Assembly (NCBI GenBank): GCA_030531595.1
Contig: JAUNND010000016.1
Location: 1-37,397 of the forward strand
From: Eubacteriales bacterium
GTDB lineage: Bacteria > Bacillota > Clostridia > Oscillospirales > Oscillospiraceae
Direction: 5' to 3'
DNA: 37,397 nt
The notes under the pieces are model-generated. The model did not search any database, was not told the origin of the DNA, and worked only from the letters and a program-made list of their open reading frames with translations. Positions 1 through 6,749 of the stretch are shown here, piece after piece. The first letter of the stretch is position 1. Each line of letters opens with the position of its first letter. The position numbers and the translations under genes are program-made.

Positions 1-30
1 CTTTAACACAGTTTAACACTTGCTATATAC

Positions 31-53
31 AGTTCGAGTCTTGTATCGTCCAT
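31..53 (+). repeat. tRNA 3'-end-like direct repeat, copy 1
   Basis: These 23 bp are identical to 2386-2408. The sequence reads like a tRNA T-loop (TTCGAGT) followed by the 3' acceptor strand ATCGTCC and an A. In this copy the 5' half of the T-stem does not pair well, and no tRNA body is visible in the 30 bases before it, so it is not a complete tRNA gene. Together with copy 2 it brackets the sigma-factor cassette, as an attachment-site duplication would. That role is inference. Confidence 0.5.
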
Positions 54-56
54 CAT

Positions 57-102
57 AAAAGAACCGTAATTTTGATACAAGGTATCGGATTACGGTTCTT
101 TT
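57..102 (+). terminator. Rho-independent terminator-like hairpin
   Basis: A perfect 14-bp inverted repeat, AAAAGAACCGTAAT against ATTACGGTTCTTTT, encloses an 18-nt loop. It ends in a short T run. It directly follows the tRNA-end-like repeat, as a tRNA terminator would. Confidence 0.6.
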
Positions 103-180
103 GTTATTTCACCCCCTACCGCTGAAAATGCCTACGCACATAGGCTTTTCTGACTTCTTTCAAACGAATATATAAATTGA

Positions 181-224
181 GTGCCTCGAAGGATTGATTT
201 CCTCCGGGGCGCTTTTTCGTTTTA
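181..224 (+). terminator. Terminator-like hairpin
   Basis: GCCTCGAAGGA pairs, with some G-T wobble, with TTCCTCCGGGGC, followed by GCTTTTTCG. No gene ends just upstream inside the window. The rest of 1-444 has no open reading frame that looks like a gene. Confidence 0.5.
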
Positions 225-255
225 TGGCTTTTTGTATTCCGCTGCCGATTTAGTT

Positions 256-332
256 ATCGTGTGAAAGATAGGCAATCGTGTGGAAGATGGGGTTATCGTG
301 CGGAAGACAGGAAATCGTGTAAAAGGTATTTA
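256..332 (+). repeat. Four tandem ATCGTGTG-type direct repeats
   Basis: Four imperfect units of 19-20 bp start at 256, 275, 295 and 314. Each begins ATCGTG and continues close to TGGAAGATAGG. They lie between the hairpin at 181-224 and the sigma-factor promoter region. They could be binding sites, iteron-like repeats or the remnant of a repetitive coding sequence; I cannot tell which. Confidence 0.55.
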
Positions 333-411
333 TTAGTCAATAACTGACTACTTTTTAAAATATTTTTCAATTATAAAGCAACCGATTGCGATAAAATGCG
401 ACTATATAGTT

Positions 412-431
412 GAGAACACTCGAGAGTACTC
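412..431. promoter_or_regulatory. Imperfect palindrome before the sigma-factor RBS
   Basis: The 20-nt stretch is an imperfect palindrome centred on CTCGAG, with outer arms GAG and CTC. It abuts the AAGGAGG ribosome binding site at 432-438, so it could be an operator or a small mRNA hairpin. Only the symmetry and position support it. Confidence 0.3.
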
Positions 432-444
432 AAGGAGGTCCGTC

Positions 445-1002
445 ATGGAAGACTTAGATATTGTCGGACTGTTTTTTCAAAGAAACAGTTTGGCTATTGA
501 AGAAAGCCATCGGAAATACGGGAAAAGTATGCAGCGAACTGCATTCAACATACTGTCGGATTATGAAGATTCGGAAGAATGTGAAAACGATGCGCTGTAT
601 GCTGCGTGGAACCGTATTCCGCCCACAAAGCCACAATCACTTGGTGCATACCTGATCAGCATAACAAGAAACATAAGTATTTCAAAGTTGCGTCAGAGAT
701 ATGCAGGAAAACGTGGAACCGGGGAATATTCTTTGGCTTTAGATGAACTTAATGATGTTATATCTTCAGGACATACACCGGATGAAGAACTGAATGCCAA
801 AGAAATGGCCATGGTGATAAACCGATTTCTTTCTACTCTTAAGTCTGATGATAGAACAATATTTGTCAGCCGGTACTGGCTTGTGGAACCCGTGAAGCAA
901 ATTGCTCAAAATCTTGGCACAAGCGAAAGCCGAGTAAAAAGCTCACTTTCCAGAAGCCGAAAAGCACTGGCAAGGAAGTTGAGATCGGAGGGGTACATAT
1001 GA
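445..1002 (+). CDS. ECF-family RNA polymerase sigma factor
   Basis: This 185-residue protein has the size and two-domain layout of an extracytoplasmic-function (sigma-70 family) sigma factor. Region 2 covers roughly residues 20-90, including LGAYLISITRNISISKLRQR for -10 recognition. Region 4 covers roughly 120-180, with the helix-turn-helix VKQIAQNLGTSESRVKSSLSRSRKAL. The start is fixed by a strong AAGGAGG 6 nt upstream of the ATG. Its stop overlaps the next gene's start (ATGA), which implies translational coupling to a membrane partner that probably sequesters it. Regulated genes are unknown. The gene is AT-richer than the core of the window. Confidence 0.85.
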   Translation: MEDLDIVGLFFQRNSLAIEESHRKYGKSMQRTAFNILSDYEDSEECENDALYAAWNRIPPTKPQSLGAYLISITRNISISKLRQRYAGKRGTGEYSLALDELNDVISSGHTPDEELNAKEMAMVINRFLSTLKSDDRTIFVSRYWLVEPVKQIAQNLGTSESRVKSSLSRSRKALARKLRSEGYI

Positions 1003-2135
1003 AATCCGAAGTAATCATAGATGCAATGAATTGTATTGATGAAAAATACAAGGTCGAGGCATTACGCAATTTACAGAATCTCTCCGCATCTCCGTGTGAT
1101 GAAAAGGAGATTTACCAAGTGCATAGAAAAGCAAAAAAAATCAGCAGAACAGCACTAATAGCTGCTGTTTTGGCAACATTGCTTGTCGGCTCGGCATTCG
1201 CCGTGTGGAGCATCCATTCTGCACGGCAGCAGGAGTTGCGGGAAGACATGCGAATTGACGAAAAAGATGTGAACAGCTACGTAGAATTTGACCTGTCGGA
1301 TGAGGCAAAGGAAACGGGCGTTACATTACTCTCAACTGTCAACGATGGTGAAACACAGCGTGTCTTCGTCAATGTGTCGCCTGTAGAAAAAGAAGAACTG
1401 GACAGACTGGAAACTGTTTCCTTTGCCTGGAGGCTTGACGGCATGACGGTGAACGGTGAGGATTACTGGATGACTGCCACTCCCAAAATGAGAGCCGATA
1501 CTACCGCTGTAGGGCATGATGCAGTTCGGGATGCTATTTTACGCGATGCCTACGATGAAAGCACAAAAACACTGACTCTCCAATGCTTTATTCATAAAGA
1601 AGAAATTGCGCAGGCACAGGCATTTGAGAACGGCGAAAGCGTTCATCTCACGGTAACGCTTTGGGATCATCATGCTCAGGCGGATGCCGGGGTCGGCTCA
1701 TCAGACGAATGGCTCCGCAGCCAGAAGAGCTTTGGCAGCGTTTGGTTTACCCCCACGGAGAATGAAACGAGATACTTTGACTTCAATCGTTCCATATACC
1801 ATGATGAGGAGCTTGATAAAGAGATTGAAATAATCGGTCTGGAACTGACACCCTTCAGCGCTGTCTGGAAAGTACATTATGAGGGGGATGCGTCCTTCCA
1901 TACCCCGGAGGCTGATTGGGATTCCTATAAGGATTGGGCTGCTTTGGAGGACAAGGTCTGTATAGAATCCAAGATCATTTTCTCAAACGGCACAGAGTTT
2001 TCTACCGGCGGCGCTCTGACTGCCCCGTATAAAAACGGCGTGGTGGAGCAGCACTGCGATTGGGGAGGTGCAATCAACATTGATGACGTTCAGCGAATCG
2101 TTCTGGACGACCTCGTTCTTTGGGAAAACAAATGA
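999..2135 (+). CDS. Membrane-anchored putative anti-sigma factor
   Basis: A 378-residue protein starting in an ATGA overlap with the sigma-factor stop. Residues 1-45 are polar and cytoplasmic (IDAMNCIDEKYKVEALRN). One hydrophobic helix follows at about 50-70 (TALIAAVLATLLVGSAFAVW), then about 300 residues of extracellular domain rich in beta-type sequence. This single-pass layout next to an ECF sigma gene is typical of anti-sigma factors in Clostridia: the short N-terminal part binds sigma and the outer domain senses a signal. I do not recognise a named family for the extracellular part, and no zinc-binding HxxxCxxC motif is present. The role rests on operon context. Confidence 0.6.
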   Translation: MKSEVIIDAMNCIDEKYKVEALRNLQNLSASPCDEKEIYQVHRKAKKISRTALIAAVLATLLVGSAFAVWSIHSARQQELREDMRIDEKDVNSYVEFDLSDEAKETGVTLLSTVNDGETQRVFVNVSPVEKEELDRLETVSFAWRLDGMTVNGEDYWMTATPKMRADTTAVGHDAVRDAILRDAYDESTKTLTLQCFIHKEEIAQAQAFENGESVHLTVTLWDHHAQADAGVGSSDEWLRSQKSFGSVWFTPTENETRYFDFNRSIYHDEELDKEIEIIGLELTPFSAVWKVHYEGDASFHTPEADWDSYKDWAALEDKVCIESKIIFSNGTEFSTGGALTAPYKNGVVEQHCDWGGAINIDDVQRIVLDDLVLWENK

Positions 2136-2183
2136 TTTAAAATTCACCCCCTTGGTAAAAGTTCACTCCCAAAAAGATAGAAA

Positions 2184-2211
2184 TTCACCCCCTAAACTGA
2201 TTGGGGGTGAA
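2184..2211 (+). terminator. Hairpin downstream of the anti-sigma gene
   Basis: TTCACCCCC and GGGGGTGAA form a 9-bp stem around a 10-nt loop. The arm sequence also appears twice just upstream as direct repeats (near 2143 and 2161). There is no T run, so termination is only possible. Confidence 0.35.
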
Positions 2212-2250
2212 CTCTGAGCCCATTGTATGATTATTAGGGTCATTTGCCAC

Positions 2251-2285
2251 AAACTCCGAGGAAGTTTTCCCCGGAGTTTTTTCTA
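2251..2285 (+). terminator. Rho-independent terminator
   Basis: AAACTCCG and CGGAGTTT form an 8-bp stem, with an inner GGAA/TTCC stem, followed by TTTTTT. This is the likely end of the sigma/anti-sigma transcript. Confidence 0.75.
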
Positions 2286-2301
2286 TGCTCCAATGGGTCG
2301 G

Positions 2302-2408
2302 CTCGAACTTGTGACCTCTGTTTGAGCGAGCATAGCGAGCGGATAAGAGCGGCGAAGCCGGGTGCGCAGCACCGGGCTCGCCACAAGTTCGAGTCTTGTA
2401 TCGTCCAT
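2302..2408. repeat. Compound inverted repeat ending in tRNA-end-like copy 2
   Basis: CTCGAACTTGTG (2302-2313) is repeated inverted as CACAAGTTCGAG (2382-2393). Inside is a second strong hairpin with arms CCGGGTGC and GCACCGGG around GCA. The right end, 2386-2408, is identical to 31-53. Here the T-arm pairs perfectly (ACAAG, loop TTCGAGT, CTTGT), followed by ATCGTCC. The matching 5' acceptor GGACGAT is absent, so this is a tRNA 3' fragment, not a gene. Confidence 0.55.
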
Positions 2409-2413
2409 TCCTT

Positions 2414-2441
2414 AATCCACACTGAAAAGTGTGGATTTTTT
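2414..2441 (+). terminator. Rho-independent terminator
   Basis: AATCCACACT, loop GAAA, AGTGTGGATT, then TTTT. It sits directly behind the tRNA-end-like repeat, as in a tRNA gene. From here to the promoter at 2819 I see only short inverted repeats. Confidence 0.8.
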
Positions 2442-2592
2442 ATTTTCCTAATTCAAAACACAAACCTATTCCCGCTCAAAAGTTCTGATTGCTTTTCCAA
2501 AAAAGCTTTTCCATTTAGTTTTCCATTTAAGCACCTGTTATCTGCATAATCTCATTATCAAGATTCTTTGCGGCACTTTCTTTTGCTTTCCC

Positions 2593-2634
2593 TTTTATCG
2601 CCGATTTTTTTCGGCGATAAAAATCGGCGATAAA
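2593..2634. repeat. Hairpin plus third arm (TCGGCGATAAA)
   Basis: TTTTATCGCCGA and TCGGCGATAAAA form a 12-bp stem with a six-T loop, and a third copy, TCGGCGATAAA, follows directly. Its function is unknown. Farther on, 2715-2760 carries several TTCAGTC/GACTGAA half-sites, probably another decayed palindromic element. Confidence 0.45.
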
Positions 2635-2818
2635 GACAAAGTCGGCGTGCTCCTGTCCGGCTCAGCAGATTAACATTTTCCTTTCCGTGTCCGAAGCAAT
2701 CTGCTGTCAACTGACTGAATCTTTGGCCGAAAGCTCGGTCAGTTCAGTCGCTTCAGTCATATTGCTTTCTTGTTATTATTAAAACGTTTTGATTCATTAT
2801 TTTCCTTATGTTTATTTG

Positions 2819-2847
2819 TTGACTTTGGTTATAATTTTGAGTATAAT
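2819..2847 (+). promoter_or_regulatory. Sigma-A promoter of the AbiE-like operon
   Basis: TTGACT (2819-2824), a 17-bp spacer, then TATAAT (2842-2847). The start codon is 34 bp downstream of the -10. A short dyad around TTCGCGACGAA near 2855-2865 could bind the antitoxin, which autorepresses in characterised AbiE systems. Confidence 0.75.
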
Positions 2848-2880
2848 ATTTTTAGTTCGCGACGAATTGGAAGTGCTTAT

Positions 2881-3474
2881 ATGGATTATATGACAGAGCT
2901 TGCCGCTATTGCAAAAGAACATGGCGGCATAATCGAAACAAAAGATGCAACACAGAACGGAATATCCAAGGCCATGTTGAGCAAACTGTGCAAAGAAGAG
3001 AAAATCCATCGTCTTGTGAAAGGTCAGTATATTCTGCCGGATGATATACAGGACGAATTGTTGTCTATCAGTAAACGTTCCGAAAGCATTGTTTTCTCCC
3101 ACGAAACAGCCTTGTTCCTGCATGGCATTTCTGACCGGACACCGTTTGTACATACAATCACGGTTCCTTCGGATCGCATTCCCTCATCATCTGTCAAATC
3201 TGAATGTAAGGTATATTACATCAAGCCGGAGTTATTTGATCTTGGCAGGACAAAATTAATGACTCCTTCAGGAAATGCCGTTCCTGCATACGATCTTGAA
3301 CGCACAATCTGCGACGTAATACGAAGCCGCAATAAAATAGGAACAGAAACTTTCCTCGCCGCATTAAAGATGTATGCCGCAAGCCAGAAGAAAGATCTGA
3401 ATAAGCTCAGTTCTTATTCAAAACAGCTTCGTATATCAAAGGTTCTGCATCAGTATCTGGAGGTCCTGCTATGA
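2881..3474 (+). CDS. AbiEi-family antitoxin / transcriptional regulator
   Basis: A 197-residue protein of the type IV toxin-antitoxin AbiEi family. The N-terminal winged helix (about 1-60) includes NGISKAMLSKLCKEEKIHRLVKG. The AbiEi core follows, with FSHETALFLHGISDRTP and the YDLERTICDVIR segment near residues 138-150. I chose ATG 2881 because it lies behind GGAAG and after the promoter; the frame is open farther upstream but would include the promoter. It overlaps the toxin gene by 4 nt (ATGA). AbiEi proteins repress their operon and neutralise a nucleotidyltransferase toxin. Here the partner appears broken. Confidence 0.85.
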   Translation: MDYMTELAAIAKEHGGIIETKDATQNGISKAMLSKLCKEEKIHRLVKGQYILPDDIQDELLSISKRSESIVFSHETALFLHGISDRTPFVHTITVPSDRIPSSSVKSECKVYYIKPELFDLGRTKLMTPSGNAVPAYDLERTICDVIRSRNKIGTETFLAALKMYAASQKKDLNKLSSYSKQLRISKVLHQYLEVLL

Positions 3475-3839
3475 GCAATGCAATGAGTCTGAAAGCAAAA
3501 ATACGCAATATAGCAAAAAAGAAAAATATCCCTGCACAGGTCATTTTGCAAAACTATATGTTTGAGCGATTGCTTGTACGTCTTTCCGCCTCTGAATACA
3601 AGGAGAAGTTTGTTTTGAAAGGCGGTATGCTTGTTGCTGCGATCGTCGGACTGGATAACCGTGCAACGATGGCTATGGATACCACCCTGAAAAACCTTTC
3701 CCTCACTCCGGAAGCAATTTTGAGTGCATTAGAGCAGATTTGTGGTATTTCCTTCGATGATGAAGTAAAATTTGAAATAGGAACTATTTCGCCCATCCGT
3801 AATGTTAATCCAAAGGCTTGGACACGCCCACGTGGATAA
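3471..3839 (+). pseudogene. Truncated AbiEii-type nucleotidyltransferase toxin
   Basis: The first about 110 of 122 residues match the N-terminus of AbiEii/AbiGii-type nucleotidyltransferase toxins: the KGGMLVAAIVGLDNRAT block followed by MDTTLKNLSLTPE. Family members are normally 220-300 residues, so more than half is missing, including the C-terminal helical region. The metal-binding motif after RATM, usually Asp-x-Asp, reads Ala-Met-Asp here, so the first aspartate is lost. The last 10-12 residues (NPKAWTRPRG) do not look like the family. I read this as a dead toxin left beside its antitoxin. Confidence 0.7.
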
Positions 3840-3931
3840 CAAATTTTTCTTACTTATTTTCATTCTTTAGAGATTAATACAGAACGATGCAGTATAACAC
3901 GTAGAGCAAAATAAGAAAACCTAATACAATA

Positions 3932-3965
3932 GGAGCAGCGGCGCACCGCTGCTCCCTGCTTTTTC
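3932..3965 (+). terminator. Rho-independent terminator after the toxin remnant
   Basis: GGAGCAGCGG, loop CGCA, CCGCTGCTCC, then CTGCTTTTT on the plus strand. It lies between the toxin remnant and the convergent CoA-transferase gene. Confidence 0.6.
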
Positions 3966-4026
3966 TGCAAGATATATCCATTCCGCCGCTTTATTCCGAC
4001 ACGCAGCGAAATAATTGCGGGAATTA

Positions 4027-5355
4027 TCATTCTTTTATCCATATCTTCTGTTTTTCCGCTTCACGGATCAGTCCGTCCCGAAAGTCCGGATGGGCTATGG
4101 AGATTAGAAGCTCCGCACGCTCCCATGTGGTCCTCCCTACAAGGTTTACAACGCCGTACTCCGTGCAGACAAGGTAGGACTGACTTCTCGGATCTGTCAC
4201 GATATCGCCGGAGAAATGCGGAACGATGCGTGATCTTACAGCGCCGCTGTGATCCGTATAGGTCGAGGTCATGCAGATAAACGCTTTCCCGCCTGCGGAC
4301 ATGGCGGCGCCCGTGACATAGTCAAGCTGTCCGCCCGTCCCGCTTATATGGCGGAGGCCCGCGCTCTCGGCACATATCTGACCGTACAGGTCGACGGCTA
4401 TGCAGTTGTTGATGGAGATCATGTTGTCGTTTTTTGCTATCGTCTCGGTCGCGTTCACATACTCAAGCGGAGCTATCATCACGCCGGAGTTGTGATCCAC
4501 CCAGTCGTACAGCTGTCTTGAGCCGATGACCATGCCGGTAAGCCCCTTGCCCCTGTGTAGCGTCTTCTTTTTATTCGTAAGAACGCCCGCCTCAAAAAGT
4601 CGGAGATAAGCATCCGAGCACAGCTCGGTATGCATACCGAGGTCTTTCAGATCGGACTGCGCCATCAGCTTGCCGAGAGTGTCGGGAAGGCTGCCGATAC
4701 CGAGCTGCAAAGTGGCGCCCGACGGGATATAAGGGATTATATTGTTTGCGATCTGCCGCTCCTGCTCGGTTGGCATATCGCCGTGTCCGGGTATGACGAC
4801 ATCCTTGTGCTCACCCTCCACGATGTAATCCACATCGGAAATGTGAATACATTCATCAAAGCCTCCGTTTATCCACGGAAGGTTTTCGTTTACTTCAAGA
4901 ATGACGATATCCGCCTTGTCAAGAATGCCCTTCGCCACACCCGCTCCGCCGGAAAGATTGAAATAGCCGTGCTTATCCATCGGCGTGACACACATCATGG
5001 CGACGTTGACCGTGAGAAAGTGCCGGTAATACGGGATAACGTTTCTGAATATCATCGGTATATAATTGCATAAGCCCTTATCGCACAGCTTACGCTCATA
5101 GTCCGAGCAATGCCAGGTGTTATAGATGAAATGCCTGCGCTCCGGGTCACACTCGACGATCTCGAGAGGTCCGAAAAGAAGGCTGCCTCGGACCTTTACG
5201 TCATACAGCTCTTCCTTCCTTTCCGCCAGAGCCTTGTCCAGCAGATACGGAAAGCATATATTGGCAGTATAGTCGATCCAGTCTCCGCTCTTTACCACCT
5301 GAACTGCCTCCTGGGGTGTACGGAGTTTTCTTTTATACTCTTCCGAATAGTTCAT
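4027..5355 (-). CDS. Acyl-CoA:acetate CoA-transferase (butyryl-CoA/4-hydroxybutyrate type)
   Basis: A 442-residue family I CoA-transferase of the acetyl-CoA hydrolase/transferase fold. These enzymes move CoA between an acyl-CoA and acetate through a glutamyl-CoA thioester. The expected catalytic glutamate is Glu244 in MHTELCSDAY, and the glycine-rich CoA loop is ISGTGGQLDY at 338-346. Length and motifs fit the 4-hydroxybutyrate and butyryl-CoA:acetate branch that makes butyrate in gut Clostridia; propionyl-CoA cannot be excluded. An AGGGGAG ribosome binding site precedes the ATG. The gene stands alone, and a MITE-like element lies 18 bp upstream. Confidence 0.8.
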   Translation of the reverse strand: MNYSEEYKRKLRTPQEAVQVVKSGDWIDYTANICFPYLLDKALAERKEELYDVKVRGSLLFGPLEIVECDPERRHFIYNTWHCSDYERKLCDKGLCNYIPMIFRNVIPYYRHFLTVNVAMMCVTPMDKHGYFNLSGGAGVAKGILDKADIVILEVNENLPWINGGFDECIHISDVDYIVEGEHKDVVIPGHGDMPTEQERQIANNIIPYIPSGATLQLGIGSLPDTLGKLMAQSDLKDLGMHTELCSDAYLRLFEAGVLTNKKKTLHRGKGLTGMVIGSRQLYDWVDHNSGVMIAPLEYVNATETIAKNDNMISINNCIAVDLYGQICAESAGLRHISGTGGQLDYVTGAAMSAGGKAFICMTSTYTDHSGAVRSRIVPHFSGDIVTDPRSQSYLVCTEYGVVNLVGRTTWERAELLISIAHPDFRDGLIREAEKQKIWIKE

Positions 5356-5373
5356 AACGGATGCTCCCCTTCT

Positions 5374-5540
5374 TTAAGGCAATACCGCATAATGCGGCAA
5401 GAGCAGATGGCGAGAGAAAATGGGTTCTGATGAAGGCATTTTTTTGCAGGAATACTTTGTGTATTTCAAGAAAAAATGACAAAATCAGGGCACATTTTAT
5501 CCGTCAGCTGCCGCAGACGTATTGTGCGGTGTTGCCTTAA
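5374..5540. mobile_element. MITE-like element with TTAAGGCAA termini
   Basis: About 167 bp bounded by terminal inverted repeats TTAAGGCAATACCGCATAAT (left) and the inverse of TTAAGGCAACACCGCACAAT (right), 18 of 20 identical. It has no coding capacity. It fills most of the space between two divergent genes, so it may contribute to or displace the CoA-transferase promoter. No clear target duplication is visible. Confidence 0.7.
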
Positions 5541-5617
5541 TACGATCGTTCTTCCAAGCGTCATTATAGCAGGCACACAATTCCATGTCAAAAGCTTTAT
5601 ATCATAATGTTGAGTAC

Positions 5618-5647
5618 TTGAAATATGCGTGATGAATAGTATATAAT
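5618..5647 (+). promoter_or_regulatory. Sigma-A promoter of the hydroxyacid dehydrogenase
   Basis: TTGAAA (5618-5623), an 18-bp spacer, TATAAT (5642-5647), 42 bp before the start codon. Confidence 0.7.
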
Positions 5648-5689
5648 CATGTAAGAGGTTATTGTGAAGCTTAAAGGAGCGGATATAAA

Positions 5690-6652
5690 ATGAAAATCGT
5701 AATAATGGATGACACTATCGTAAATCCCGGTGATTTGAGCTGGAAACAGATCGAAAAACTCGGTCAGCTCACGGTCTACTCCGGGCAGGCAGCAGGAATG
5801 GATGAGCTTATCCGCAGAGCGTCGGACGCGGATATCATCCTCGCCGATCTGCCGGAGGTCCCTCACGGTCTGATCGAGGCGTGCCCGAAGCTCAAGGGTA
5901 TCTTTCTCTTTGCGACCGGCTATGACTCCGTAGATCTTGAGGCGGCGAAAAAACGCAATATAGTCGTTTGTAACGTGCCCTCCTACGGCACCGCAGCCGT
6001 ATCTCAGTATGCCATTTCCCTGCTGCTCGCCATCTGCAGCAATATCGACTTCTATTCCGAAAAGGTGCATGAAGGACTCTGGCTCAACCGCTCGAAGGAG
6101 ATCGTCGGCGAACACCGGCTTATCGAGCTTGAGGGCAAGACAATGGGTATCATCGGCTTCGGTAAAATCGGTCAGCGCGTGGGGCTTATCGCAAAGGCCA
6201 TGGGCATGAACATCATCGCCTACAACCGCTCGCAGAACGATGCGGGACGCGCCATCGGCGAATATGTGACCCTTGACGAGCTGCTCGAGCGCTCGGACGT
6301 CATATCTCTCCATGCCCCGCTCAACGAACAGAGCCGCCATATCATCAACGCTGCCGCGATCGAAAAAATGAAGGACGGCGTGATCGTCATCAACAACGGG
6401 CGCGGCGGTCTGATCGACTCAAAGGCTCTTGCCGACGCGCTTATTTCAAGAAAGGTCTACGCTGCCGGGCTGGACGTTGTTGACGGAGAGCCTATCGCCT
6501 CGGACGATCCGCTGCTCTCCGCTCCTCACTGCATCATCACCCCGCACATAAGCTGGCTGCCCAGGGAGGCGCGGCAGAAGATCGTCGACTGCTGTGAGGA
6601 AAATATAAAGGCTTTCCTCGAGGGAAAGCCCGTAAACAACGTTGCGGTATAA
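5690..6652 (+). CDS. D-2-hydroxyacid dehydrogenase (glycerate dehydrogenase-like)
   Basis: A 320-residue NAD(P)-dependent oxidoreductase that interconverts a D-2-hydroxyacid and a 2-oxoacid. The Rossmann motif GFGKIG is at 156-161. The catalytic triad is Arg238 (NNGRGG), Glu267 (DGEP) and His286 (TPHISW). The family includes hydroxypyruvate reductase, D-lactate dehydrogenase and phosphoglycerate dehydrogenase; length and the absence of an ACT domain favour a glycerate/hydroxypyruvate reductase. AAGGAG at 5674-5679 sets the start. The following symporter, with its own promoter, may import a related carboxylate. Substrate unresolved. Confidence 0.85.
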   Translation: MKIVIMDDTIVNPGDLSWKQIEKLGQLTVYSGQAAGMDELIRRASDADIILADLPEVPHGLIEACPKLKGIFLFATGYDSVDLEAAKKRNIVVCNVPSYGTAAVSQYAISLLLAICSNIDFYSEKVHEGLWLNRSKEIVGEHRLIELEGKTMGIIGFGKIGQRVGLIAKAMGMNIIAYNRSQNDAGRAIGEYVTLDELLERSDVISLHAPLNEQSRHIINAAAIEKMKDGVIVINNGRGGLIDSKALADALISRKVYAAGLDVVDGEPIASDDPLLSAPHCIITPHISWLPREARQKIVDCCEENIKAFLEGKPVNNVAV

Positions 6653-6685
6653 AGCCGCCGTGCGTGGGAATATATGTAAATCCGA

Positions 6686-6714
6686 TTGATTTATACGATC
6701 CGGTATGGTATAAT
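6686..6714 (+). promoter_or_regulatory. Sigma-A promoter of the symporter gene
   Basis: TTGATT (6686-6691), a 17-bp spacer, TATAAT (6709-6714). Confidence 0.75.
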
Positions 6715-6749
6715 GTTACCTATAAAAATTATTTTCAAGGGGATCATCT

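Noticed and set aside
256-332. CRISPR array
   Set aside because: The units are contiguous and degenerate, with no unique spacers and no cas genes nearby.
2302-2408. A complete tRNA gene at copy 2
   Set aside because: The T-arm and 3' acceptor strand are present, but no GGACGAT 5' strand, D-arm or anticodon arm can be folded upstream.
2240-2549. Open frames on both strands through the compound inverted repeat
   Set aside because: They run through terminators and palindromes, lack an RBS, and have no protein-like composition.
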